DNA of 64,000 nt, taken from assembly GCF_036492635.1 (NCBI RefSeq), contig NZ_AP025305.1, forward strand, positions 2,480,001 to 2,544,000. The letters run 5' to 3'. The notes under the pieces were generated by a model. It had not been told where the DNA came from. It saw only the letters and a list, made by a program, of their open reading frames with translations, and did no database searches. Numbering within the stretch: position 1 is the first letter of the stretch; each line of letters starts with the position of its first letter. Position numbers and translations under genes: made by a program. The DNA is from Aureibacter tunicatorum (lineage in GTDB: Bacteria; Bacteroidota; Bacteroidia; Cytophagales; Cyclobacteriaceae). Shown here piece after piece: positions 1 through 8,370 of the stretch.

Positions 1-1
1 T

Positions 2-154
2 AGCGGCAAGGGACGATTCCACACAGAGTTTACAGGGTACCAAAAATGCGAAGATGAATATGGAAATTTTAGAGAGTATAAAGGAATTAACCCTCTTGAT
101 ACAGCTAAATACATATTAAAAGCGAGAAAGGCCATCACGGAGTCTTTTAAATAG
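2..154 (+). CDS. 3' end of an unrecognised protein (partial)
   Basis: An open frame enters from the left edge and stops with TAG at 152-154, giving about 50 C-terminal residues. The visible part is basic and helix-prone, with one Cys, and ends in a Lys/Ala-rich stretch. I do not recognise the family. It counts as coding because the frame is open from the window edge and is followed by a gene-free gap before the next start on the same strand. The function cannot be inferred from this fragment. Confidence 0.5.
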   Translation, partial: SGKGRFHTEFTGYQKCEDEYGNFREYKGINPLDTAKYILKARKAITESFK

Positions 155-263
155 TATCTAGCTACAGGGCACTTGAAAATTCGCGCAGCTTAGGATATAA
201 ATCATGCATTTAATATTTTACTTGCTTTTATTTTTTTATAATTTGCTACAAACAATTTGAACT

Positions 264-899
264 ATGAGAAACTTGAAATTCGTAATTTTATTTATTTTGG
301 TTGCCACCTTTGGATGCGCTCCATCTGTTGTCACTCAGAATTACATGGAGAAGTCGTTTAAACCGGAAGAAAAACGAAAAATGATCGTATTTTTTGTTGG
401 TGATAGAAAAGAAGGAGCTATAAAGTTTGAAGACAAGTTTGCTTCATATTTTACCAAAAAAGGATATGACATGACTGCGGGGCATATTCTAATTGATAGT
501 TTGAAAGAGCCTAATATTGACAAGGATTTGATCGTAAAAGAGATGCTTGCTGATGGATATGACGGCGTATATACTTTGAGAATCGTGGAGTATAAAGAAG
601 AAACTAAAAAAGTAGATAATACTTATTATAAACCATCTACAGGCTTGGTGAACATAATGGATCAGTATTATTTCGATGTTTATCAAAAAAACAAGGCATT
701 GGAAAAGGATGAGCCTCTTTATAATAAAAAGATGATATTGAGAACTGAAGCTAGGTATTATGATTTAAACTCAGGGAAAGAGTATCCGCTGGTTTGGTCC
801 ATAAGAATGAGAACGGAAAATCCTGAATACATGAAGAGAATTGTTAGGGATTTGAGTAAAACCATTTACAAGCAGTCTATGGAGGACGGAGTGCTATGA
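264..899 (+). CDS. Predicted lipoprotein, unknown function (DUF4136-like?)
   Basis: A 211-residue protein with a short basic N-terminus, a hydrophobic stretch (about residues 5-16) and a Cys at residue 18 after Phe-Gly. This is a somewhat loose lipobox, consistent with a lipid-anchored envelope protein. The mature part alternates strands and helices and ends in a segment around VWSIRMRT followed by a helix. That loosely resembles the C-terminus of DUF4136-type lipoproteins, but this is a weak impression. Its stop overlaps the start of the next gene (ATGA at 896-899), so the two are probably translationally coupled and may work together. Confidence 0.65.
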   Translation: MRNLKFVILFILVATFGCAPSVVTQNYMEKSFKPEEKRKMIVFFVGDRKEGAIKFEDKFASYFTKKGYDMTAGHILIDSLKEPNIDKDLIVKEMLADGYDGVYTLRIVEYKEETKKVDNTYYKPSTGLVNIMDQYYFDVYQKNKALEKDEPLYNKKMILRTEARYYDLNSGKEYPLVWSIRMRTENPEYMKRIVRDLSKTIYKQSMEDGVL

Positions 900-2212
900 T
901 TAAAAAGATTACTATAGGCTCGGCATTGTTTGCGATTATGGCTCTTGGAGGATGTTCCAAAGCTTCAAAAAGCAATTCTGAAGAAACAAAAAAATCAATC
1001 ACTCTGAATGAGGTAGCGACTAATTTTGTGTCAACGGCTCTTGAGTATGGAGAGTTCCATGACGGTTATGTAGATGCTTATTTCGGTCCGGATAAATTGC
1101 TTCCCAAGAAAGAAGCTACGTTGGACAGTTTAAAAAAGTTGGAAGAAATAGGAGCTGATATACAACTTCTGTTGAAGCAAATTAATTCGATAGAATCAGA
1201 AGAAGCTAATCGAAAGGCGTATTTGAGCAAGCAAATTAAGTCTCTAGCAACAAACTATGAAATGTTCAGAGGCAAAGAGCTTACCTTCGATCAAGAATCA
1301 AAAGCTCTTTACGATGCGGTAGCACCGAATAATTCTATGGATCATTACGACAGCCTATTGAATGAGTTGGATAAATTGGTGCCTGGGAATGGGGATTTGC
1401 AAACAAGGTATATCGCTTATAAAGAGAAGTTTAGAATACCGGAGGATAAGTTGGACCAAGTGCTGAAGACTGCTATAGAAGAAGCTAGAAAAAGAACCTC
1501 TAAATATATAAAACTACCTGAAAATGAAAGTTTTAAGGTGGAGTATGTTAAGGGTGTTTCATGGTCTGCGTACAATTGGTTCAAAGGCAATAGCTATAGT
1601 GTTATTCAGATTAATACAAGTGTTCCTGTCTATATAGAAAGCGCTGTCGATTGGGCAAGTCATGAAGGCTATCCAGGGCATCATGTATTTAACACCTTAT
1701 TGGAAAGCGAGTTGGTCAAAAAGAAAGGATGGATGGAGTATTCGATTTATCCGTTGTATAGCCCGCAATCTCTTTTAGCGGAAGGAAGCGCGGATTTTGG
1801 TATCCAAGTGGCTTTTCCTGATGATGAGCGTGTCGCTTATGAAAGAGATGTTCTGTTTCCATTGGCTGGACTGGATCAGGCCGAAGCTGAGAATTATGCT
1901 AAAGTATACCAATTGATGGAACGATTGAACTTTGCAAGAAATGATATTGGAAGAAAGCTTGTGGATGGAGAGATCAATAGGGCAGAGGCAAAGGAGCTTT
2001 TGGCAAAATATGATTTTTCTCCAACGGAAGCGGAAAAAGAAAGAAAAATAAGTTTTGTGGAAACTTACAGAAGCTATGTCTTGAACTATAATTATGGAGA
2101 GGACTTAGTTAAGGATTATGTATTGAAAAATGCTGAAGATAATTCGCATTCAGGCATTTGGGCTCAGTTTGAAAAGCTGTTGACAGAACCAAAAACGGCC
2201 TCGAGTTTCTAA
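896..2212 (+). CDS. DUF885 family lipoprotein, putative zinc metallopeptidase
   Basis: A 438-residue protein with an N-terminal lipoprotein signal (LGGC, Cys at residue 20) and the hallmark DUF885 motif HEGYPGHH near residues 253-260. This is an HExxxGHH-type sequence whose histidines and glutamate are expected to bind zinc. A second conserved block, LLAEGSADFG, follows about 40 residues later and probably supplies another active-site acidic residue. DUF885 proteins are usually 500-600 residues, so this is a shorter version. It is translationally coupled to the upstream lipoprotein. The substrate is unknown; a periplasm-facing peptidase is inferred from the motif and the lipobox. Confidence 0.8.
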   Translation: MIKKITIGSALFAIMALGGCSKASKSNSEETKKSITLNEVATNFVSTALEYGEFHDGYVDAYFGPDKLLPKKEATLDSLKKLEEIGADIQLLLKQINSIESEEANRKAYLSKQIKSLATNYEMFRGKELTFDQESKALYDAVAPNNSMDHYDSLLNELDKLVPGNGDLQTRYIAYKEKFRIPEDKLDQVLKTAIEEARKRTSKYIKLPENESFKVEYVKGVSWSAYNWFKGNSYSVIQINTSVPVYIESAVDWASHEGYPGHHVFNTLLESELVKKKGWMEYSIYPLYSPQSLLAEGSADFGIQVAFPDDERVAYERDVLFPLAGLDQAEAENYAKVYQLMERLNFARNDIGRKLVDGEINRAEAKELLAKYDFSPTEAEKERKISFVETYRSYVLNYNYGEDLVKDYVLKNAEDNSHSGIWAQFEKLLTEPKTASSF

Positions 2213-2246
2213 AATATTTGCAGAAAAAATATTTATTTTGAGAAAG

Positions 2247-2276
2247 GACAAACAAAAGGTCTAGTTTGTTTTTTTT
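2247..2276 (+). terminator. Rho-independent terminator after the DUF885 gene
   Basis: An ACAAAC / GTTTGT stem with a 10-base loop runs directly into a stretch of eight T residues, 35-60 bases after the DUF885 stop codon. The stem is short. Confidence 0.5.
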
Positions 2277-2383
2277 CATTCTGAAAGGCATTACTGAAAT
2301 AATTAAAAATAAAATTCGGAAAAAGTAGGGCATTGACTTTTTAATTCCTTACTTTTATGTCAATTACATTAATAATTAATAAA

Positions 2384-2578
2384 ATGAATAAAGGCAAAGT
2401 AAAATTCTTCAACGAAACTAAAGGTTACGGTTTCATTATTGAAGATGGTACAGGTAATGAGTACTTCGTACACGTTTCAGGGTTGAATTCTGGTGAAGTT
2501 CAAGAAGGAGATTCTGTAGAATTTGAATTAGAAGAAGGAAGAAAAGGTTTGAATGCTGTTAATGTAACAGTTATATAA
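2384..2578 (+). CDS. Cold-shock domain protein (CspA family)
   Basis: A 64-residue single cold-shock domain that binds single-stranded RNA or DNA and acts as an RNA chaperone. It begins MNKGKVKFFN and contains RNP1 (KGYGFI) and RNP2 (YFVHVS), the aromatic nucleic-acid-binding motifs of the family. An in-frame ATG at 2357 would add nine residues that do not fit the family, so I chose the ATG at 2384. The gene is monocistronic, bounded by a terminator on each side. Length and motifs match typical Csp proteins. Confidence 0.93.
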   Translation: MNKGKVKFFNETKGYGFIIEDGTGNEYFVHVSGLNSGEVQEGDSVEFELEEGRKGLNAVNVTVI

Positions 2579-2607
2579 TCTACAATAACTTTTTTAATGA
2601 AATTCTG

Positions 2608-2639
2608 AGGCCTGTCATTTATGACGGGCCTTATTTTTT
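2608..2639 (+). terminator. Bidirectional terminator between cold-shock gene and acpH-like gene
   Basis: A 10-bp stem (AGGCCTGTCA / TGACGGGCCT, one G-T pair) with a 4-base loop is followed by a T-rich tail. It lies between two convergent genes and overlaps the stop codon of the minus-strand gene. Confidence 0.8.
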
Positions 2640-3218
2640 GCTATTGCTTATCAATGTGCTTTTTTCTTGGTTTATCGATTGCCAAAAACTATGATGACTA
2701 CTCTCAAAGAACTCATAGTTATCCAATAAGATTCTAGAGGCCTCCAATAAATTATTGTCAAAACGAGTTCTTCTCCCTATGCCTCTTAAGGATTCATGCA
2801 TGCCTTGCAAAGTTTGGTATTTGAGAATCCATTGATTTTCAAAAGCGCCTTTAAAAACGAGTATGGCTCCGTCAGGCATAAGGTTTTTATAGTTGGCAAG
2901 ATGCAACTGACAATCATCCAGATATTGAGTCAAACTTTTATCGCTATACAGATGGAATTTTTTCGCAAGAAAATGATCAAAGTACAAATCAACAGCCACG
3001 CCTGAAAAGTGGCCTAAGTATTTTGAGATTTTCCTTTTGCAGTCCTTTGTGATTATGTGATTATCTGTATACTCATCGATAGCTCTGTGATATAAAATCC
3101 CCTCTTGAATGCTTTTCGAGTATTGCATATATTGTTTACCTTTGACGAAATCTCCAATAAAGTTGCCGAACATTTGATCAGTAGGTTTCGAAAGGTACAA
3201 GTGGGATAATATGTTCAT
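2631..3218 (-). CDS. acpH: Acyl carrier protein phosphodiesterase-like protein (DUF479)
   Basis: About 195 residues starting MNILSHLYLS, matching the N-terminus typical of the AcpH/DUF479 family. That family removes the 4'-phosphopantetheine arm from acyl carrier protein and has an HD-like metal-binding helical fold. Visible family features are GNFIGDFVKG near residue 18 and the His/Asp-rich segment HRAIDEYTD. The frame can extend upstream to 3242, but the shorter start matches the family and is preferred. The gene converges on the cold-shock gene and is divergent from the helicase gene. Confidence 0.8.
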   Translation of the reverse strand: MNILSHLYLSKPTDQMFGNFIGDFVKGKQYMQYSKSIQEGILYHRAIDEYTDNHIITKDCKRKISKYLGHFSGVAVDLYFDHFLAKKFHLYSDKSLTQYLDDCQLHLANYKNLMPDGAILVFKGAFENQWILKYQTLQGMHESLRGIGRRTRFDNNLLEASRILLDNYEFFESSHHSFWQSINQEKSTLISNSKK

Positions 3219-3281
3219 ATAGATATGTTTATTTATAAGCAAACCGATTCATTTCGGTTTTAGCGAAATAACAAAGATTAC

Positions 3282-5180
3282 ATGACTAAAGCTCAGGAAA
3301 AGCTCAAGCAAGTTAAAGAATTATTGCTTATTGAGCGGAAAGAGGAACGAAAATATTTTAAAAACAAATTGTTGAATACGAGCCTGAAAGATCAGGTGGA
3401 TGAAGGGATCTGTTGGTATCCGGTAGTGCTCAATAAGCACTTTTACGGAACAGCCGAAAGATTGACCATAGATATTGAAAGAACTCAGGGGCTTGATCAA
3501 AAGCATAGTTTTCAAGCAGGAAATTCAATTTATTTTTTTTCCAATGCGGATGGATATGAAATAGGCAAAGACCGTGTGCAGGGTGTTGTCAATTATGTCA
3601 AAAAAGATCGCATGCGTATAACCTTGCAGGAAGATGAATTGCCTGAATGGGCTCAGGATGGAAGATTAGGGGTTAATTTGACTTTTGACGAAGGAACTTA
3701 CAAAGCTTTGGAGAAAGCAATGGATGATGTCATTGAAGCCAAAGGCGATCGATTAGCGGAGCTGAGAGAAGTGTTGGTGGGAGAAGTTGCGCCAAGCTTC
3801 AACGCCTTAGAGGCCTTTAAGCATTCGGGATTAAATCTCAGCCAAGAAGACGCTTTGAATTATGCCGCTTCTGCGAGAGATGCGGCGATTATCCATGGCC
3901 CTCCAGGGACAGGCAAAACAACCACAGTTGTCAGACTCATTAGGCATTTGTTGAAGACGGAAAAAAATGTTCTTGTTGTGGCGCCCAGTAATGCCGCGGT
4001 TGATTTGTTGACGGACAAACTTACAGAGCAAAACGTAAGCGTGCTTAGATTGGGCCATCCGGCAAGAGTCACCGATCAAACGCTTAAGCAAACGCTTGAT
4101 GTGAAAATCACAAACCATCAAGATTACCGAAGTTTGAAAGGCATCAAGAAAAAGGCCGAGGAACTAAGGAAAATGGCTTATAAATATAAGCGAAAGTTTG
4201 GTCCGGAAGAGCGTATGCAAAGAAAGACGCTTTTGAGAGACGTGGATTTATTAAAAGCGCAGGCCTTTCAACTGGAGCACTACATAATCAATGACATTAT
4301 GGAGAAGACCGATGTTGTGACTTGCACACCTTTTGGCACGACGCATGATCTTTTGAAAAATGTAGTGTTTGAAACCTTGATCATTGACGAAGCCACTCAA
4401 GCTTTGGAGCCGGCTTGCTGGTTGCCAATGAAAAGAGCCAATAGGGTGATTTTGGCAGGCGACCATTGCCAATTGCCGCCTACAGTGAAGTCCTATGAGG
4501 CAAAAGAGTTGTTGAATACTTTGTTTGAAAAAATTGTAGGCACAAAGCAAGTTGATAAAATGCTGGATACCCAATACAGAATGAATGAGAAAATCATGAA
4601 TTTCTCAAACAGAGCATTTTATAATGGCAATTTGAAAGCACATGACTCAGTAGCCCACCATACGCTTGGGGAAGTTGAAGAAGTGTTGGAGTTTGTTGAT
4701 ACTGCTGGCTGCGGTTTTGGAGAAGGCCAGAATAGGGAAACAAGGAGCCTTTTCAATAAAGATGAAGCAGATCTTTTAATAAAAAGGCTAAAGAGCTTGT
4801 TGGAGCCTTATGAAGAGCATGAATATACTATTGGAGTAATCTCTCCATATAAAGCTCAAGTTGAATTATTGACTGAAATGATCGAAGAGGATGAGTTTTT
4901 TAAGAGTATTTCTCATTTAGTGACAGTGAATACTATTGATTCATTTCAAGGTCAGGAACGAGATATAATAGCTATTTCATTGGTTCGTTCAAATGAGAGA
5001 AATGAAATAGGCTTTTTAGCTGATACCAGAAGAATGAATGTCGCGATGACTCGGGCGAGAAAATACTTGATGATGATTGGTGACAGCGCAACTTTGGGAC
5101 ATAATGATTTTTACGGCAATTTGCTTGACTACGTGGATGAGCAACAAGCCTATAAAAGCGCGTTTGAATATTTATATTGA
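3282..5180 (+). CDS. Superfamily 1 helicase, UPF1/SMUBP2-like (AAA_11/AAA_12)
   Basis: A 632-residue protein with an N-terminal beta-barrel-like region (residues 1-170), then an SF1B helicase core. Walker A is GPPGTGKTTT near residues 206-215. Other motifs include DEATQALEP (motif II), GDHCQLPP (motif III), QYRM (motif IV), a SFQGQERD motif V and MTRAR (motif VI) near the C-terminus. This is the arrangement of UPF1/IGHMBP2-type RNA/DNA helicases, common as single genes in Bacteroidota. An SAM-dependent methyltransferase gene follows after 8 bases, so the two are probably co-transcribed. The cellular role is not known. Confidence 0.9.
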   Translation: MTKAQEKLKQVKELLLIERKEERKYFKNKLLNTSLKDQVDEGICWYPVVLNKHFYGTAERLTIDIERTQGLDQKHSFQAGNSIYFFSNADGYEIGKDRVQGVVNYVKKDRMRITLQEDELPEWAQDGRLGVNLTFDEGTYKALEKAMDDVIEAKGDRLAELREVLVGEVAPSFNALEAFKHSGLNLSQEDALNYAASARDAAIIHGPPGTGKTTTVVRLIRHLLKTEKNVLVVAPSNAAVDLLTDKLTEQNVSVLRLGHPARVTDQTLKQTLDVKITNHQDYRSLKGIKKKAEELRKMAYKYKRKFGPEERMQRKTLLRDVDLLKAQAFQLEHYIINDIMEKTDVVTCTPFGTTHDLLKNVVFETLIIDEATQALEPACWLPMKRANRVILAGDHCQLPPTVKSYEAKELLNTLFEKIVGTKQVDKMLDTQYRMNEKIMNFSNRAFYNGNLKAHDSVAHHTLGEVEEVLEFVDTAGCGFGEGQNRETRSLFNKDEADLLIKRLKSLLEPYEEHEYTIGVISPYKAQVELLTEMIEEDEFFKSISHLVTVNTIDSFQGQERDIIAISLVRSNERNEIGFLADTRRMNVAMTRARKYLMMIGDSATLGHNDFYGNLLDYVDEQQAYKSAFEYLY

Positions 5181-5188
5181 ATTGATAA

Positions 5189-5887
5189 ATGAAAGATATA
5201 TACGGTGAAGGTTTGTGGGATTATTTTACGGGAGATGATGAAGCCACATTTACATTGCAAAATGATTATGGAAATCCTGAGGATATGCCCGTGGAAGTTT
5301 TCTTTTATGATGAAGAGGATCTGACATTATTGGAAAAAAAATCTATTGACTTATGCAAGGGGAAGGTTTTGGATGTTGGTGCAGGAGCGGGAAGACATAG
5401 TTTGATGCTGACTAAAAGATTGCATAAAGTCAAAAGCATTGATATTTCTCCTTTGGCTGTGCAATTAATGCAGGCTCGTGGCGTGGAGGATGCTGAATGC
5501 GTTGATATTTTTGAGATGCAGGAAAATGAAAAATTCGATACAATACTTCTGATGATGAATGGTATTGGCTTGGCTCAAAAAGTTGAAAATGTAGTTGTAT
5601 TGCTTGAAAAGTTAAAAAAGTTATTGACGCCTAAAGGACGAATAGTTTTTGATTCCAGCGATTTAGCGTATTTGTATGAAGGAGAACCTTTGCCTTTTGA
5701 TAAATATTATGGTGAAGTAAAATTCAGATACAAGTATCATGGAAATAAAAGCGATTGGTTTGGATGGGTTTATGTCGATCAAAAAATGATGAATAGTTTG
5801 GCCAATAAAGCTGGCTTTAATATGAATGTTAAGTATACTGATGAGCATGAGCAATACTTGGCGGTCTTAGAGCTACAAAATAACTAA
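5189..5887 (+). CDS. Class I SAM-dependent methyltransferase
   Basis: A 232-residue Rossmann-fold methyltransferase. Motif I is VLDVGAGAGRHS near residues 60-71 (the SAM-binding glycine loop), with an acidic strand end (KSIDIS) about 20 residues later. It sits 8 bases after the helicase stop and before a terminator, making it the last gene of a two-gene unit. The substrate is not evident; the N-terminal 50 residues (YGEGLWDYF onward) resemble small-molecule or unspecified bacterial methyltransferases rather than RNA-specific ones. Confidence 0.85.
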   Translation: MKDIYGEGLWDYFTGDDEATFTLQNDYGNPEDMPVEVFFYDEEDLTLLEKKSIDLCKGKVLDVGAGAGRHSLMLTKRLHKVKSIDISPLAVQLMQARGVEDAECVDIFEMQENEKFDTILLMMNGIGLAQKVENVVVLLEKLKKLLTPKGRIVFDSSDLAYLYEGEPLPFDKYYGEVKFRYKYHGNKSDWFGWVYVDQKMMNSLANKAGFNMNVKYTDEHEQYLAVLELQNN

Positions 5888-5911
5888 ATTTAGAAATACA
5901 GTTCTTTAATC

Positions 5912-5948
5912 AAATGCCTTTTGGATTAATCCGAGAGGCATTTTTTTT
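5912..5948 (+). terminator. Terminator after methyltransferase gene
   Basis: An AAATGCCT / AGGCATTT 8-bp stem with a loop of about 15 bases is followed by a T run. It lies 25 bases after the methyltransferase stop. Confidence 0.7.
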
Positions 5949-6207
5949 ATATGGCAATTTCATGTTTTCTAACGAGATGAGCATAATTGATCTCATGATT
6001 TTCATGAATATGTATTTGCTAACAATAATCTGCAAGGATAGTATAAAATTGACTTCGTTTAGCTTTTCATAACAGTCCTGTCGCAATAATAATATTAATA
6101 TTTCGTTGTAAGTCGGATGCTATGCATTTGAGGGATAAGGGGAATGTTATTTTTTACTTTTTGTATTGCTTTATTGTATTCAAGCAATTATTGTATTAAG
6201 GAATGAT
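5949..6207. other. Gene-free leader of the DUF4493/PCMD locus
   Basis: About 260 AT-rich bases between a terminator and the first lipoprotein gene. I see no ORF of substance, no tRNA and no clear TAnnTTTG box. The promoter of the following five-gene locus must lie here or very close, but I cannot place it. Confidence 0.4.
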
Positions 6208-8346
6208 ATGAAATGTAAGTTTTTACTGTGTATGGGGGTTTTGGCCTTCATCATGTTTTCTTGCGAGGACGGGGCTGAATCCTTGCGGAAAATGGGACGA
6301 GTTACTTTGGAGCTTCAAAGTCATTTTGTGAATGAAATAGAAGTTGACAAGGAAAAGGATATTGACGTGTCGGAGTTTTCGGTCAATTTTCTTCAAGGAG
6401 AAGAAGTTGTCAAGTCTTATGAAAGTTTCGCAAGCATGCCAAGTGAAGTTTTATTGGAAGAAGGCGAATATGTTGTTGAAGCATATTCTGGTTTGGAAAG
6501 GAATGCCTCATTTGATGATCCATTCTATAGCGGAAAAGAAGCAGTTTCGATACTTTCCAATCAGACGACTAGCGTTAAAGTATTATGCCAGCAAGCCAAT
6601 GTGAAGGTGAGCGTGTCTTACACCGATGAATTTAAAGCTTATTACGATCATTATGAAACGGAGGTAAGTAATGCCGAAGGGCTTTTGGTATTTGAAAAAG
6701 AGGAGCAGAGAAGCGGATTTTTCAATGTAGGCGCATTAACCATACGTCTAAAAGAGTTGGACGATCAAGGACAATTGACAAAAATCCTTGCGTTGAAAGA
6801 GATTGTTGATGTGCATGCCCAGGATCACTTTAGAATTACTTTCGATGTTCAGAATAAGGATGGCCAATCATCCATCTTGCTGGTAGTAGATGAAACAACT
6901 CGGGATATAGGCCTTGAGTTTACAATTCCAATGGACTGGATTAGTCTTGAAGAGCCATCTTTTGAGTTGACTGGTTTTGAAGAGGCAAATGAGTTAAGAT
7001 TGGTTGAAGGCTTTGGCAGCGAGGTTGCGTTTGATGTGAAAGCTGAAGGAGCATTGATTTCATTGAAGTTAAATGTCCATTCGGATAAATTAATAAACCA
7101 AGGATGGGAAAAAACATATGAACTAGCTGATTTGACTCCAGCTCAAAGGTCATTTTTGGAGAGCAAAGGGGTCATTTCGTCCCCAAGCATATGGGAAGAA
7201 TCAACTGCCAGCGTCGATTTTAGTCTTTTAACAGAAAATCTGGGAGCTCAGGGAGAGTCTTCAAGCTTATATGAATTTGATTTGGAAGCGACAGATTTCT
7301 TTGAAAGAAAGGTATGCTCTCCTAAGCTAAGCATCACTATTGATCCCGCTCTTTATGAGCTAAATGACATTCATGAAGGTGATGTGTGGGCCAAGCATTT
7401 GATTGTGAATGGAACAATGGAAAAAGGTAATAGAGAAAAGCTTGTCGTTGAAGCCAAACACGGAGTTGTTTGGACGCAAGTTGAAAGTGTGTTTGAATGG
7501 CAAGACAACTCTTTTATAGCTAATGTAAGAGATTTAACTCCGGGTACAAATTATCAAATAAGACTTAAATATTTGGAAAAGCACACCACTGAATATGGAG
7601 TGACTACAGAAAGTGCGATACAACTTCCCAACTCGGATATGGAATCATGGTCGGAGGAAGTTGTTGCTCCGGGAGGTTCATTTGTTTTTGTGCCTTATGA
7701 TCCAGTATCCAAATGGTATGCTGGTTCGGATCAAAATGGTTCTTGGGAAACAGTCAATGAGAAAACCACAGAGCATAGAGGACGATTTACATACAATTAT
7801 AACTCACTATCCGGCACAAAGCCAAGCTTAGACGCAAAGCAAGGAAAGTATTCTGCTGAAATAGCAACTGTAGGATATGGCAATGGTAATACGCATGTGG
7901 GAGGCTCTGGGTCAATTGTTTACAAGAGGGCCGCAGGCAAACTTTTTTTAGGAGAGTATCAGTATGATCCAGAAGAATATGAATTGGGAATCCCGTATGC
8001 TTCAAGGCCTTCGGCATTGAGGTTTTGGACCAAGTATTTGCCTTTTGAAGATGATCAGGCATATGTATACATCAAGCTTGAAAATCGAAACAATGGCGAA
8101 ATAACTGAAATAGCTAAAGGAGAATGGGTTTCAGGAATTCGTCAGGATGTTTTTCAGCAGATTGAAATTAAATTGGATTATTCTAAACGAGATATTAAAG
8201 CGACGCATATGTTGGTGATGTGCCAATCCAGCAAGGATGAAAATGACCTTAAAACATACAGCAAGTCTGCTAATGAAATTACGGGAGAGGATAGAAAGCA
8301 TGAAGGTAGTGTGTTGTATGTTGATGATTTTGAATTGATTTTTTGA
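6208..8346 (+). CDS. DUF4493/PCMD-type surface lipoprotein
   Basis: 712 residues from the ATG at 6208. That start is chosen because MKCKFLL begins a proper lipoprotein signal ending FSC at residue 19; an upstream start at 6166 would add 14 residues before it. Domain order: a DUF4493-like region (about 25-220), with the paralogue-conserved block YETEVSNAEG...EEQRSGFF; a second beta-sandwich shared with the next two genes (about 260-390); an Fn3-like segment (about 395-470); and a C-terminal PCMD-like jelly-roll (about 480-712) ending in a VDDFELIF strand. DUF4493 and PCMD are Bacteroidota surface domains often near glycan-use genes. A surface carbohydrate-binding role is inference. Confidence 0.78.
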   Translation: MKCKFLLCMGVLAFIMFSCEDGAESLRKMGRVTLELQSHFVNEIEVDKEKDIDVSEFSVNFLQGEEVVKSYESFASMPSEVLLEEGEYVVEAYSGLERNASFDDPFYSGKEAVSILSNQTTSVKVLCQQANVKVSVSYTDEFKAYYDHYETEVSNAEGLLVFEKEEQRSGFFNVGALTIRLKELDDQGQLTKILALKEIVDVHAQDHFRITFDVQNKDGQSSILLVVDETTRDIGLEFTIPMDWISLEEPSFELTGFEEANELRLVEGFGSEVAFDVKAEGALISLKLNVHSDKLINQGWEKTYELADLTPAQRSFLESKGVISSPSIWEESTASVDFSLLTENLGAQGESSSLYEFDLEATDFFERKVCSPKLSITIDPALYELNDIHEGDVWAKHLIVNGTMEKGNREKLVVEAKHGVVWTQVESVFEWQDNSFIANVRDLTPGTNYQIRLKYLEKHTTEYGVTTESAIQLPNSDMESWSEEVVAPGGSFVFVPYDPVSKWYAGSDQNGSWETVNEKTTEHRGRFTYNYNSLSGTKPSLDAKQGKYSAEIATVGYGNGNTHVGGSGSIVYKRAAGKLFLGEYQYDPEEYELGIPYASRPSALRFWTKYLPFEDDQAYVYIKLENRNNGEITEIAKGEWVSGIRQDVFQQIEIKLDYSKRDIKATHMLVMCQSSKDENDLKTYSKSANEITGEDRKHEGSVLYVDDFELIF

Positions 8347-8370
8347 CATACAAAAAATAGATAAAATATT

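Noticed and set aside
3831-4121. Minus-strand ORF within the helicase gene
   Set aside because: It lies opposite conserved helicase motifs and shows no domain; an antisense shadow.
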